Positions 53,374 to 62,880 of a stretch of 64,000 nt of DNA are shown here, in pieces; positions within the stretch are counted from its first letter, which is position 1, and each line of letters starts with the position of its first letter. A program made the translations under genes and the position numbers. The DNA lies in contig NZ_JAKFUM010000008.1 in the NCBI RefSeq assembly GCF_021732705.1, positions 186,001 to 250,000 of the forward strand, read 5' to 3'. The notes beneath the pieces were generated by a model. The model searched no databases. It was not told the DNA's origin and saw nothing but the letters and a program-made list of their open reading frames with translations. This stretch comes from Nevskia sp. (GTDB taxonomy: Bacteria > Pseudomonadota > Gammaproteobacteria > Nevskiales > Nevskiaceae).

Positions 53374-54300
53374 TCAGACCGGAATCGTGCCGTCGAGCAT
53401 GCGCACGGCATGGCCGCCAACGCGCACGGCGGTCACGGCACCGGCGACCTTGTCGACCTCGATCAGCAGCAGACTCGGCCGGCCCATCTCCAGACCCTGA
53501 TGGATCGGCCAGCGCAGCGTGCCGTCAGTCATCGGCGATTCCAGCCCGAGCCGCCCGGCCAGCGCCACCGCGGCCGAGCCGGTGGCCGGGTCTTCGACCA
53601 CGCCGGAGCCCGGCGCGAACATGCGCGCGCGCAGTTCGCCGTCGTAGCCGCGGGCGTATACGTACACGTGGTGCGCCCAGGCCTGCGCCAGCGCGCGGCG
53701 CCAGAGTTCGACATTGAACGCGATGCCGGCCAGCAGTTCCGGCGAGCGCAGCGGCACCAGCACGTATGGCACGCCGCAGCTGCAGGCGCGCGGCGCTTCG
53801 TCGTAGCCCTGCCCGCTCGCGCCGATATCGTCGGCGGCCAGCCCGAGCATCGCGGCCAGCACCGCGTTCGATGGCACATCCTCAACACCATTCGGACTCC
53901 ACGCCGGCAGCACGGCAGTGGTCAGTTCGCCGAACAGCGGCCGGCCGGCTTCGCGCACGACGCGCACCGGCACCAGGCCGACGTTTTCCTCGAGCACGAA
54001 GCGCACGTCGTCGCCCTGCGGCGCCAGCCCGAGTTCGGCCAGCAGGCAGGCCGTGCCGACCGTGGGATGGCCGGCGAATGGCAGTTCGACATCGGGCGTG
54101 AAGATGCGGACCTTGAACTGCGCCTGCGCGTGATTGGCGGCCTGCACGAACACGGTTTCGGACAGGTTGAACTCGCGCGCCATGGTCTGCATCTGGCGCG
54201 TGTTCAGGCCATCGGCCGCCAGCACCACGGCCAGCGGATTGCCGCCGTAACGGCGATCGGTGAAGACATCGAGCGTGTGGAAGGCGAGTCGGTCGGTCAT
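53374..54300 (-). CDS. PhzF-family isomerase-like protein
   Basis: PhzF proteins share a diaminopimelate-epimerase-like fold and catalyse isomerisations such as that in phenazine synthesis. The 308-residue protein shows the family's N-terminal FHTLDVFTDRRYGGNPLAVV, the catalytic Glu in LSETVFVQ, ELPFAGHPTVGTACLL and VEDPATGSAAVALAGRL. No phenazine genes are nearby, so the substrate is unknown. MTDRLAFH at 54300 is the start by family alignment; the frame is open 39 codons further upstream without conservation. Confidence 0.9.
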   Translation of the reverse strand: MTDRLAFHTLDVFTDRRYGGNPLAVVLAADGLNTRQMQTMAREFNLSETVFVQAANHAQAQFKVRIFTPDVELPFAGHPTVGTACLLAELGLAPQGDDVRFVLEENVGLVPVRVVREAGRPLFGELTTAVLPAWSPNGVEDVPSNAVLAAMLGLAADDIGASGQGYDEAPRACSCGVPYVLVPLRSPELLAGIAFNVELWRRALAQAWAHHVYVYARGYDGELRARMFAPGSGVVEDPATGSAAVALAGRLGLESPMTDGTLRWPIHQGLEMGRPSLLLIEVDKVAGAVTAVRVGGHAVRMLDGTIPV

Positions 54301-54557
54301 CGGCGCGGCGAAGTCGAAGGTGAAGCGGAACCCGCGGGCGCGACACCCGGTGGCCCCGACGGTCTTTGACGATACCCGGGGACACGCTTCACCGCGAGCC
54401 GTTCCCGGATTTGTCATCGCCGTGTAATGTCGGTGTCAAGACCGGCGCGCTTCGGGGGCGTTACGCGCCGGGATCACTCACCAGCCTGTCGTCGTGCAGC
54501 AGCTTTCCGGCCCATGCCGGACTGCCGCGCGTGGCTCACCAATGAAGGGGATACCGC

Positions 54558-57467
54558 ATGAAAGACGGAACCAGACCGGCGCGACGGAACCGCGCCATCC
54601 TGCTCGGCTCGGCACTGCTCGGCAGCAGCCTTGCCGCCGGCACGGCGCAGGCGCAGCAGGCCGCCGCGGCCGACGCACCGACCGCCACCAAGCTGCAGGC
54701 GGTGGAAGTCACCGGCTCGCGCATCAAGAAATCCGAAGGCACGGGCGAAACGCCGGTGCTGACCCTGACCGCCGCGGAGCTTCAGGCCACCGGCATCACC
54801 TCGATCGGCGACATCATCCAGCGCCTCGGCGTCAGCGGCTCGTCGCTGAACACCAAGTTCAACTCGGCCGGCAACTTCGGCTTTCCGGCGGATGGCGGCG
54901 GCGTCGGCTCCGGCTCCACGACCATTTCGCTGCGCAACCTCGGCGCGCAGCGCACGCTGATCCTGGTCGACGGCCTGCGTTGGGTGAACGAATCATCGGC
55001 GTCCGGCGTGTCCGGCGCGGTCGATCTGAACACCATCCCGTTCAGCGCCATCGAGAAGGTCGAGATCCTGACCGACGGCGCCTCGTCGCTGTACGGCTCG
55101 GATGCGATCGGCGGCGTCGTCAACATCATCACCAAGAAGAGCCAGAAAGGCGCGCTCGCCAGGGTCTATTACGGCGATTACGAGACCGGCAACGGCCAGA
55201 CCTACACCGGCAACCTGTCGCTCGGCGTCAAGGAGAAGGCCTACGAGTTCTTCGTCGACCTGTCGCACTACCGCCAGCGCGAAATCAGTTCGTCGGCCAC
55301 CGATCAGTCGAGCTTCCCGATTCCGGGCACCGGCACGACGTTCGGCAGCTCGTCGACCGCCTTCGGGCGTCAGGTGTTCTTCCCGAACGGCAACAACACC
55401 TACGGCGGCCTGTGCCCGCTGACCGACACCAACGGCGACAACATTCCGGACACCGCGTTCTGCAACATCACGCCGAACGGCGTGAATTCGACGTTCCCGA
55501 GCCAGTATCACGGCTTCACCGATGCCGATCGCTTCAACTTCGCACCGTTCAACCTGCTGCTGACGCCAAGCCAGCGCAGCGCCGTGTTCACGCACGGCCG
55601 CTACAACGTCAACGACAACGTGCGTTTCTACGTCAAGGGCCTGTACCAGTCGCGCAAGTCGGTCAATCAGGCGGCACCGGAACCGATCTTCCTCGGCCCG
55701 GGCGCCGGCACCGGCGGCCTTGCCGATACCGTCGGCATCGACGCGACGAATCCGTTCAATCCGTACGGCTACTCGCTGGATTCGTCGAACCTCGTGCTGT
55801 TCGCGCGGCGACCGGTCGAAGGCGGGCCGCGCGTGTTCCAGCAGGATGTCAGCACCCGCTACTTCAACACCGGCTTCGACGGCTCGTTCGAAGTGTTCGA
55901 TCGCTTCTTCGCCTGGGACGTGAACTACGTAAACAGCGTCAATTCCGCCGAACAGCGCATCAACGGCACCTACAACATCCGCCGCATCGCCAACGCGCTG
56001 GGGCCGATCGCCAACTGCGTGGCGCCGTGCGTGCCGCTGAACCTGTTCGGCGGTCCGGGCACGATCACGGCGGAGCAGCTGAACTACATCTCGTTCATCG
56101 AACGCGATTCCAGCCGTCAGACGCTCGACCAGGTCACGCTGAACCTGTCCGGCACCATCGTCCCGCTGCCGGCCGGCACGCTCGACTTCGCCACCGGCTA
56201 CGAGCACCGCAAGCTGTCCGGCTCGTACTCGCCGGATGCCGTGGTCACCGCCGGCGAATCGAACGGCGTGCCGAGCCTGCCGACCAGCGGCCGCTACTCG
56301 GTCGACGAGTTCTACGTCGAATTCGCAGTGCCGCTGCTGAACAAGCAGCCGTTCGCCAAGCGGCTGGACCTGAGTCTGGCCTCGCGCCTGTCGGACTACT
56401 CGACGTTCGGCACCACGATCAAGAGCAAGGTCGGCCTGCGCTGGCAGCCGGTCACCGACCTGACCCTGCGCGGCACCTACGCGGAGGGGTTCCGGGCGCC
56501 GTCGATCGGTGAATCGTTCGGCTCTCCGGCGCGTTTCGATGCCTCGATCGAGGATCCGTGCTCCGGTGCCACCGGCGCCACCGCCACCACCTGCCAGCAG
56601 GTGTTCGGCACGCCGGTCGGCTTCCAGCAGGCCAACACGCAGATCTCGATCCGCACCGGTGGCAACGCCAATCTCGATGCCGAAACCTCGCGCAGCTACA
56701 CCGCGGGACTCGTCTACAGCCCGTCATGGGCGGAGAAGCAGGCCTGGTCGGATCGCATCGATCTGGAACTGACCTTCTACAAGCACAAGGTCAAGAACGC
56801 GATCCAGTCGCCGGATGCCCAGACCCAGCTCAATCGCTGCGTCGCCAGCGGCGATCCGAACTCGACGTTCTGCCAGGGCATTTCGCGCGGCAGCAGCGGC
56901 GACATCAACGGTTTCGACTCGACCTTGCGCAACCTCGGCGTGATCGAGACCCAGGGCTACGACATCGGCATCGGCTGGAACAGCCCGCGCTACGCGTTCG
57001 GCAAGTTCAACATCAACTGGAACACGACCTACATCGAGAACTACCGCGCGGTGGCCACCGACACCGGTCTGGAAGAACCGCGCGGCGTCGGCAATGAGGT
57101 CAGCGACAGCGGCATTCCGCGCTGGAAGTCGACCATCACCACCAACTGGAACCTGGCGCCGTTCACCGCAGGCTGGACCATCCGCTACATCTCGCCGCTG
57201 CGCGAGCTGTGCGGTGATGCCGCGGCCTTCCCGGTGTGCAGCGATCAGGCTGCCGGCGTCAATCGCTTCGACCCGGTCGTCTACCACGACTTCCGCGCCG
57301 GCGTGACCCTGCCGATCCCGTACAAGCCGGAACTGACCGCGGGCGTCAACAACGCCTTCAACGCCGGCCCGCCGACCTGCGTCAGCTGCTCGCTGAACGG
57401 CTACGACGCCTCGAACTACGACCTGCCGGGCCGCTTCGCCTATGTCCAGGCAACCGTGAAGTTCTGA
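54558..57467 (+). CDS. TonB-dependent outer-membrane receptor
   Basis: The 969-residue protein has a signal peptide ending in GTAQAQQ. A plug domain follows (LQAVEVTGSRIKKSEG TonB-proximal region, LILVDGLRWVNE, IEKVEILTDGASSLYGSDAIGGVVNI split over two motifs). The barrel contains FRAPSIGESFGSPA and ends with the terminal strand GRFAYVQATVKF. It belongs to the broad group of receptors for complex organic ligands or peptides in Xanthomonadales/Sphingomonads rather than classical siderophore receptors. Cysteine pairs in outer loops (e.g. CVAPCV, CVSC) may form disulfides. Substrate unknown. Confidence 0.93.
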   Translation: MKDGTRPARRNRAILLGSALLGSSLAAGTAQAQQAAAADAPTATKLQAVEVTGSRIKKSEGTGETPVLTLTAAELQATGITSIGDIIQRLGVSGSSLNTKFNSAGNFGFPADGGGVGSGSTTISLRNLGAQRTLILVDGLRWVNESSASGVSGAVDLNTIPFSAIEKVEILTDGASSLYGSDAIGGVVNIITKKSQKGALARVYYGDYETGNGQTYTGNLSLGVKEKAYEFFVDLSHYRQREISSSATDQSSFPIPGTGTTFGSSSTAFGRQVFFPNGNNTYGGLCPLTDTNGDNIPDTAFCNITPNGVNSTFPSQYHGFTDADRFNFAPFNLLLTPSQRSAVFTHGRYNVNDNVRFYVKGLYQSRKSVNQAAPEPIFLGPGAGTGGLADTVGIDATNPFNPYGYSLDSSNLVLFARRPVEGGPRVFQQDVSTRYFNTGFDGSFEVFDRFFAWDVNYVNSVNSAEQRINGTYNIRRIANALGPIANCVAPCVPLNLFGGPGTITAEQLNYISFIERDSSRQTLDQVTLNLSGTIVPLPAGTLDFATGYEHRKLSGSYSPDAVVTAGESNGVPSLPTSGRYSVDEFYVEFAVPLLNKQPFAKRLDLSLASRLSDYSTFGTTIKSKVGLRWQPVTDLTLRGTYAEGFRAPSIGESFGSPARFDASIEDPCSGATGATATTCQQVFGTPVGFQQANTQISIRTGGNANLDAETSRSYTAGLVYSPSWAEKQAWSDRIDLELTFYKHKVKNAIQSPDAQTQLNRCVASGDPNSTFCQGISRGSSGDINGFDSTLRNLGVIETQGYDIGIGWNSPRYAFGKFNINWNTTYIENYRAVATDTGLEEPRGVGNEVSDSGIPRWKSTITTNWNLAPFTAGWTIRYISPLRELCGDAAAFPVCSDQAAGVNRFDPVVYHDFRAGVTLPIPYKPELTAGVNNAFNAGPPTCVSCSLNGYDASNYDLPGRFAYVQATVKF

Positions 57468-57490
57468 GCGTCTCGGGGGCTTGATGGACC

Positions 57491-57521
57491 AGCAAGGGCC
57501 GCGATTGCGGCCCTTGCTGTT
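57491..57521 (+). terminator. Likely terminator of the TonB receptor gene
   Basis: A perfect 12-bp stem (57491-57502 with 57507-57518) with a GATT loop lies 24 bp after the receptor stop. It is followed by GTTTG, a weak T-run. It may serve both convergent genes. Confidence 0.75.
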
Positions 57522-57557
57522 TGTGGTGCCGACACCGAAGCCGTTACGGCGGGCGAC

Positions 57558-58103
57558 CTAGTCGCGAGCAGTCGAAACAAGCTCGCGCAAGCGCAGCCAC
57601 GCCGCCCGCTTGGCGTCGAGGCTCATGCCGGCGTTGGCCGGGCTGGTCGATGGCAGATCGATCAAGTCGATGTCCGACAGCCGCGTGGCCAATGGCCCGA
57701 CCACATGCCGCCGGAATGCCGACTGCGCCGCGCCGCCGTTCAGCGCGATCGCTCGCAGTTCCGGATGGCGATCGAGAAAGCCGGCGAAATCATTGGCGAC
57801 CTCGGTTTCGCGGACGATGCTGGAATCGAGGCTCCCGGGCCGCTCACAGGCCCGCAGCACATCCCACAGCGCCACCCCCTGCGCATTGAGCCGCGCCAGC
57901 CGTTCGGCATACGGCAGCGCGTGCGGCACGCCGAACAGCAGCGCCATCATCGGCCAGAACTGATTGCGCGGATGGGCGTAGTACTGCCCCGCGCGCAGCG
58001 ATGCCACACCGGGCATCGAGCCGAGGATCAGCAGCCGGGCGGAGGACGGCTCCGCCGGGGGGAAGCTTTCGACCTGCGCCGGGTTCGTGACCCGCACGTC
58101 CAC
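57558..58103 (-). CDS. Hypoxanthine-DNA (deoxyinosine) glycosylase, UDG family 6
   Basis: The 181-residue protein matches family-6 hypoxanthine-DNA glycosylases, which excise deaminated adenine. Motif 1 is LILGSMPGVASLRAGQYYAHPRNQFWPMM (seen in two parts) and motif 2 is LPSTSPANAGMS. Start codons are GTGs: 58103 is preferred because GAGG lies six bases before it; 58109 and 58097 are possible. It lies 8 bp after the DUF885-like gene's stop on the same strand and is probably co-transcribed with it. Confidence 0.85.
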   Translation of the reverse strand: MDVRVTNPAQVESFPPAEPSSARLLILGSMPGVASLRAGQYYAHPRNQFWPMMALLFGVPHALPYAERLARLNAQGVALWDVLRACERPGSLDSSIVRETEVANDFAGFLDRHPELRAIALNGGAAQSAFRRHVVGPLATRLSDIDLIDLPSTSPANAGMSLDAKRAAWLRLRELVSTARD

Positions 58104-58111
58104 TGCCACCC

Positions 58112-59755
58112 TCAGTTGAAACTGCCGCCGGTGATCCGGCCCTCGGCGTTCAGCTCCGGGAAGAAGCGGCTGCGATCGGCGCGGAATTCGCGGGTCGTGA
58201 TCGTGCCGGGCCTGACCACGAACACCTTCGGGTAGCGCGAGGCGAACTGCTCGATCGTCGGCTGGGTGGCGATGAAGCGGTCGAAGTCGGCGAGGTCGTT
58301 GACGTCGGCGGGTGCGGCCTTGAGCGCCGCGCCGGCATCGGCGACGAGCGTCGGGCGTTCGCTCAGCATCGACGGCGTGCGCGGCAGCGAGATCAGCTTG
58401 AAGAACTGCTGCCACTGTTCCGGCGAACCGGCAGTCTTGTTGCCATTGCCTTCGACATAGCCGCGCACCAGTTCTTCGCCCCAGGTGTAGTTGATGATGT
58501 AGGCGCGGTACTTGTCGATGAAGGCGATGCGCTGGGTCGCACGTTCCGGCGAGTACAGCAGGTTCTTCTGCAGCCAGACCTTGGTCTCGTCGACCGTGGC
58601 CTTGCCGTCGAGATAGCGGCGCGCCGCCTCGATGCCGGCCGGCACCAGTTCGCGCGCAGCAGCCACCACTTTCAGGTAGCGGTCGGCATCCTTCGGGTTC
58701 AGCCCGGCGGCGCGAAACAGTTCCTGGGTGAACGCGAGCTTGTCAGCGCCCGGAAAGGCGAGGCCGACGCCGAAATCGGCCGTGCCTTCGGCAATCAGCG
58801 ACTGCGGCGAGAACAGCGGATAGACCGTGTACTCCGGCCAGTTCTGGCCGAGGACCAGTCCGTTCTCGAGCAGCGTGTTGTAGACGTGATGGCCCGGATA
58901 GCCCTCGTGCGAGGCCAGTTCGATCACGCGGGCGACCGGAATCGGCAGGTCGGTGTTGACCTCGATCCGGCTCTGAAGCTTGCCCTGATACCAGTTGTAG
59001 GCGCTCCACGGCTTGCCGGTGACGAAACTCAGGCGGAAGTTTTCGCTGATCGGCACCGGCATGTGGTTGTAGGCGCGAACCCGGGCTTCCTCGATCGCCA
59101 GATTCATCACCTTCTCGAGCTTGGCCTTCGGTACGGCGAAGCGTTCGACATAGCGGTTGTAGCGCTCGCTCAGGCTGCGGGCCTGGTCGCCCTTCTGCTT
59201 CGGCAACAGGGCCTCGATGCGGGCGAGGATCGGCGCGAAGCGCGATTCGTCGTAATGCGGCGCTTCCGTGTCGTACAGCAGGCGTGCTTCCTCGTCGAAA
59301 CTGAACGTCTTGCCCTGCAGCATCTGCGCGCGGGCGATCAAGGCACCGAGCTGCTTCTTGAGATAGGCGCGGCGCAGGTCGACCAGTTCCGGCCGGGTCT
59401 GGAACTGCGGGCTCGGCGCGCGATCGACTTCCGCCAGCAGCGGTGTCGCGGCAGCCTCGATCTGCGCGGGTGTGGCGGCCTGCCGCTTCACCTCGTCGCG
59501 AATCGCGGCCGGGCCGTAGTAGGCGTCGACATAGTCCGGATCGTGCTCGCCCAACGCCAGCACCAGGCGGACGTACTGCTCGGCAAGTTGGTTCAATGTG
59601 GGGTTCACGGTGCGCTGGCTCGGCGGGGCGGCGGAATCAACGGGTGCGGCGTGGGCGGCGAAGGCCAGCGGCAGCAGTGCGCCGACGACGACGGCCACCA
59701 CCGTGCGCGAAAGTCCGCGGAAGCGCCGCGGGCGGGTTGTCTGGAGGAGGGTCAT
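58112..59755 (-). CDS. DUF885-like exported zinc metallopeptidase
   Basis: The 547-residue protein has a signal peptide (TVVAVVVGALLPLAFAAHAA). The metal site is in ELASHEGYPGHHVYNTLL, the HExxPGHH form of DUF885-type peptidases, with a distal Glu in LIAEGTADFG. These enzymes are thought to be periplasmic carboxypeptidases, possibly acting on peptides with modified ends. It diverges from the M1 peptidase gene across 79 bp, so the two peptidases may share a control region. The start MTLLQTTR has GGAGGAGG upstream. Confidence 0.82.
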   Translation of the reverse strand: MTLLQTTRPRRFRGLSRTVVAVVVGALLPLAFAAHAAPVDSAAPPSQRTVNPTLNQLAEQYVRLVLALGEHDPDYVDAYYGPAAIRDEVKRQAATPAQIEAAATPLLAEVDRAPSPQFQTRPELVDLRRAYLKKQLGALIARAQMLQGKTFSFDEEARLLYDTEAPHYDESRFAPILARIEALLPKQKGDQARSLSERYNRYVERFAVPKAKLEKVMNLAIEEARVRAYNHMPVPISENFRLSFVTGKPWSAYNWYQGKLQSRIEVNTDLPIPVARVIELASHEGYPGHHVYNTLLENGLVLGQNWPEYTVYPLFSPQSLIAEGTADFGVGLAFPGADKLAFTQELFRAAGLNPKDADRYLKVVAAARELVPAGIEAARRYLDGKATVDETKVWLQKNLLYSPERATQRIAFIDKYRAYIINYTWGEELVRGYVEGNGNKTAGSPEQWQQFFKLISLPRTPSMLSERPTLVADAGAALKAAPADVNDLADFDRFIATQPTIEQFASRYPKVFVVRPGTITTREFRADRSRFFPELNAEGRITGGSFN

Positions 59756-59834
59756 GGCACGCGCACGGGTTGGAAGTCTGTGGAAAGACAGGATTTTCGT
59801 ATCATGGTTCGGTCCCCCTTCCGGTCGCAAACCC

Positions 59835-61739
59835 ATGTTCGTTTCCTGCGTTGCCACCCTTCGCCGCGCGGCCGTTGCCGTGTCCGCCACCGCCGCCACG
59901 GCGGCCGCCCTGATCGTGCTTCCGATGAATCCTGTACTCGCTGGCGACGTCGTTGATACCCACTCGTTCGCCAACAGCAGCGAAGTGCGCACGACGCATG
60001 TGGCGCTCGATCTCGCCGTCGATTTCGCCAAAAAAGAACTCTCCGGCCACGTCGATCTGACGCTGGAGCGACTGAAGCCGGACGCCGACCGCGTGGTGCT
60101 CGACACCCGCGCGCTCGAAATCCTCGGTGCCGATGCCAGTGCCGACGGCAAGACCTGGGCGAAGACCTCGTTCGCGCTCGGCGCGCTCGATCCGGTGCTC
60201 GGCCGACCGCTGACCGTCAGCCTGCCGGCCGGTGCCACCCATGTGCGCGTGCGCTACCACTCGCGACCGGAAGCCTCGGGCCTGCAGTGGCTGAAGCCGG
60301 CGCAGACCGCGGGCAAGAAGCTGCCGTTCCTGTTCTCGCAGTCGCAGGCGATCCACGCGCGGAGCTGGATTCCTCTGCAGGATTCGCCGGCCGTGCGCGC
60401 GACCTACGACGCGCACATCCGCACGCCGAAGGGCCTGCGCGCAGTGATGAGTGCCGAAATGTCGGAAGGGCTCGACGCCACGGGCCGCTGGGCATTCACG
60501 ATGCCGCAGCCGATTCCGAGCTATCTGATCGCGCTGGCCGTCGGCGACATCGGCTTCCAGGCGATGGGCCCGCGCACCGGCGTCTACGCCGAAGCCGCCA
60601 CCTTGAAGGCCGCCGCCTACGAGTTCGCCGAAACCGAGAAGACCCTGGAAGTCTGCGAGAAGCTCTTCGGGCCGTACCGGTGGGGCCGTTATGACCTGCT
60701 GGTGCTGCCGCCGAGCTTTCCGTACGGCGGCATGGAAAACCCGCGCCTGACCTTCGTCACGCCGACCGTCATCACTGGCGATCGCCGGCTGGTGTCGCTG
60801 ATCGCGCACGAGCTGGCGCACAGCTGGTCCGGCAATCTCGTGACCAACGCCACCTGGGAAGACTTCTGGCTGAACGAGGGCTTCACCGAATACCTGACCT
60901 ATCGCCTGACCGAAGCGCAGTTCGGCAAGGCTCGCGGCGACATGGAGCGCGTGATCGGCACCGCAGCACTGAAGACCGACATCGGGCTCGCCAAGTCGGA
61001 CGACGACAAGAAGCTGACCCGCAGCACGCCGGCGGCCGATCCGGACGAAGTGTTCAGCAGCATCCCGTACGAGCGCGGCGCGCTGTTCCTCGTCTATCTC
61101 GAAACCAAGTTCGGCCGCGATGCCTTCGACGCCTTCCTGCGCGGCTGGTTCGACGACCACGCGTTCCAGAGCGCGACCAGCCGCCAGTTCCTCGCGTATC
61201 TCGACGCGAAGCTGCTGAAGACCAAGCCCGGCCTCGTGTCGCCGGCCGAGATCAGCGCGTGGGTGTCGAACCCGGACCTGCCGGCCGATGCCGTGTACGC
61301 CTCGTCCGATGCGCTGGCCAAGGTCGATGCCGCGCGCGATGCCTGGCTCGCCGGCAAGACCGCGGTCACCGCGATGGGCGGCGCCGAGTGGACGGTGCAG
61401 GAGTGGGAGCACTTCTTCGAAGGCTTCCCGAAGACCGCGAGCGCCGCGCAGCTGCAGGCGCTCGATGCCGCGTTCAAGCTGACCGGCAGCGGCAACGCGA
61501 TCATCGCCAGCCACTGGTACAAGCTCGCGGTCGACGCCGGCCAGACTGCCGCCGTGCTGCCGGCGATGACCGAATACCTGTCCCGCGTCGGCCGCATGAA
61601 GCTGATCGGCCCGATCTACCGCGCGCTCGCCGCCACCGACGCCGGCCGGGCACAGGCCCAGGCGATCTTCGCCCAGGTCGGCAGCGGCTATCACCCGATC
61701 GCGCAGCAGTCGGTGGAGCGGATCATCAAGGGCAGCTAG
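59835..61739 (+). CDS. Exported M1-family aminopeptidase
   Basis: The 634-residue protein has a signal peptide ending in NPVLAG. The M1 core is complete: the exopeptidase motif YGGMENPRLTF, the zinc site HELAHSW with His325 and His329, and Glu348 in WLNEGFTEYL (HExxH-18-E). A C-terminal helical domain like leukotriene-A4 hydrolase follows (VQEWEHFFEGFPK). It is likely a periplasmic aminopeptidase. Its last codons, including the TAG stop, lie in the palindromic element at 61736-61900. Confidence 0.92.
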   Translation: MFVSCVATLRRAAVAVSATAATAAALIVLPMNPVLAGDVVDTHSFANSSEVRTTHVALDLAVDFAKKELSGHVDLTLERLKPDADRVVLDTRALEILGADASADGKTWAKTSFALGALDPVLGRPLTVSLPAGATHVRVRYHSRPEASGLQWLKPAQTAGKKLPFLFSQSQAIHARSWIPLQDSPAVRATYDAHIRTPKGLRAVMSAEMSEGLDATGRWAFTMPQPIPSYLIALAVGDIGFQAMGPRTGVYAEAATLKAAAYEFAETEKTLEVCEKLFGPYRWGRYDLLVLPPSFPYGGMENPRLTFVTPTVITGDRRLVSLIAHELAHSWSGNLVTNATWEDFWLNEGFTEYLTYRLTEAQFGKARGDMERVIGTAALKTDIGLAKSDDDKKLTRSTPAADPDEVFSSIPYERGALFLVYLETKFGRDAFDAFLRGWFDDHAFQSATSRQFLAYLDAKLLKTKPGLVSPAEISAWVSNPDLPADAVYASSDALAKVDAARDAWLAGKTAVTAMGGAEWTVQEWEHFFEGFPKTASAAQLQALDAAFKLTGSGNAIIASHWYKLAVDAGQTAAVLPAMTEYLSRVGRMKLIGPIYRALAATDAGRAQAQAIFAQVGSGYHPIAQQSVERIIKGS

Positions 61740-61900
61740 TGCAGCGCACCCGACGAAGCGTTAGTGATGTGGCGACGAATCGTGGTGCGAATCAAGGCGC
61801 GATGAGGAGCCATAGTTGTTCTATGGCGACGATTCGCAACGAAGAGTCGCGCCGCGAGACGCGGCACAGCGCTAACGGTTTGTTGGACGCGCTGCACTAG
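61736..61900. repeat. 165-bp palindromic element overlapping the M1 stop
   Basis: The ends are a perfect 12-bp inverted repeat, CTAGTGCAGCGC (61736-61747) and its complement (61889-61900). Inside it, CGTTAG (61759) pairs with CTAACG (61872), TGCGAATC pairs with GATTCGCA, and a central CCATAG-TTGTT-CTATGG hairpin (61810-61826) closes the structure. The left arm supplies the TAG stop of the M1 peptidase. The whole has the form of a small non-coding mobile or structured repeat, without any transposase gene. Confidence 0.75.
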
Positions 61901-61912
61901 CGGTTGGCCGCG

Positions 61913-62263
61913 ATGCGTCGCGTTCGCGTTGCCGGCATCGTCGCTGCGCTGCTGCTGTCCGGCGCGCTGCCGACGCTGTGGCGTGCGAGCGCGCCGGTGG
62001 TGCGGATCACGAACGAGAGCGGCCTTGCGGTGAGCATCCGGCTGGAAACGGATATCGCAGCCACCTATCCGGCGCTGACGCTGGCGCCGGAAGCACGGAG
62101 CGAAATACGCGCGACCGGCCAGGATCAGGGCATTCGCGTCATCGCGACCCGGGCCGACGGACGGGTGCTGGCCAGCGAGCAGACCTACGTGACCGCCGGT
62201 GTCGATGTGCAGGCGACGATCAGGCCGAAAACGATCGAGATCCGCTATGACCTCGACGACTGA
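61913..62263 (+). CDS. Small exported protein, unknown function
   Basis: The 116-residue product has an N-terminal hydrophobic segment (VAGIVAALLLSGALPTLW) that is a signal peptide or anchor. The rest is a beta-rich domain: VRITNESGLAVSIRLETD, LTLAPEARSEIR and IRVIATRADGRVL. This alternation suggests a small beta-sandwich. No family is recognised. It begins 13 bp after the palindromic element and converges on the next small gene with 7 bp between stops. Confidence 0.6.
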   Translation: MRRVRVAGIVAALLLSGALPTLWRASAPVVRITNESGLAVSIRLETDIAATYPALTLAPEARSEIRATGQDQGIRVIATRADGRVLASEQTYVTAGVDVQATIRPKTIEIRYDLDD

Positions 62264-62270
62264 GCGGCGC

Positions 62271-62441
62271 TCAATGCACCTTGCGCGACATGCCCTTCAG
62301 CCGCTCGGCGTCCTTGTTGGTCTTGCCGCTGCCCTTGTCGGGACGCAGCTTGCCGCCGCCCGAGGGGCCGGCGGCCTTCTTCGCGGCCAGCGCTTCCTTC
62401 AGCACGTCGGCGGCGGATTTCTTCTTCGGGGCTTCGCTCAT
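62271..62441 (-). CDS. 56-residue Lys-rich small protein
   Basis: The frame reads MSEAPKKKSAADVLKEALAA, then KKAAGPSGGGKLRPDKGSGK and TNKDAERLKGMSRKVH. It has 13 lysines, no Cys, Trp, Tyr or Phe, and a predicted helix followed by a flexible basic tail. Such proteins are common in Xanthomonadales-like genomes but lack an assigned role; nucleic-acid binding is possible. It is separated from the DUF4174 gene by 10 bp on the same strand and probably shares its transcript. Confidence 0.65.
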   Translation of the reverse strand: MSEAPKKKSAADVLKEALAAKKAAGPSGGGKLRPDKGSGKTNKDAERLKGMSRKVH

Positions 62442-62451
62442 GGGCCGTATT

Positions 62452-62853
62452 CTACTGCGCCCGCCGTGCCTGTTCGGCCTGCCGCATCGGCATCGCGTCG
62501 ATGGTCTCGAACAGCACGCGCAGCGGCACCGGCCGCAGCGAGCGGAGTTTCTCGCTGCCGTCGCGGCCGATCAGCAGGGCGCGGAAGCGGTCGGCGGGAA
62601 TGTCGCGGATGACGGTGCCGAGGCCCGCCGGACGCGGGGCCTCGCCGATCACTTCGATCACCTGCACGTCGCGCTCCGCCAGACCGGCCGGGTCTTCGGC
62701 CAGATCGCGGCGCTGATGCACCAGCGCCACATCGGCGGCGGTCGGTGACAGCAGCAGCAGGATGCGCGGCTGCGCGGCGAGGTCCGCGTCGGCCCGCGCA
62801 GCGCCCGCCAGCCCGAGCGCGACCAGCGCCAGCGATCTCGCCAGCGCCTGCAT
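62452..62853 (-). CDS. Exported DUF4174-domain protein
   Basis: The 133-residue protein has a signal peptide ending in GAARADA. The DUF4174 pattern is clear: ILLLLSP strand, LAERDVQVIEVIGE, and the C-terminal ALLIGRDGSEKLRSL followed by LFETIDAMPMRQAE. The fold resembles thioredoxin without the Cys pair. Function is unknown. It lies 27 bp downstream of aceF on the same strand. Confidence 0.82.
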   Translation of the reverse strand: MQALARSLALVALGLAGAARADADLAAQPRILLLLSPTAADVALVHQRRDLAEDPAGLAERDVQVIEVIGEAPRPAGLGTVIRDIPADRFRALLIGRDGSEKLRSLRPVPLRVLFETIDAMPMRQAEQARRAQ

Positions 62854-62880
62854 CACGGTGCCCGGATCACGGCCGCCCGA

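Noticed and set aside
61736..61900. Integron attC site
   Set aside because: One end reads GTCCAAC (minus strand), fitting the attC core, but the other is GTCGGGT with a mismatch, there is no integrase or cassette array, and the outer 12-bp perfect repeat is not part of an attC.
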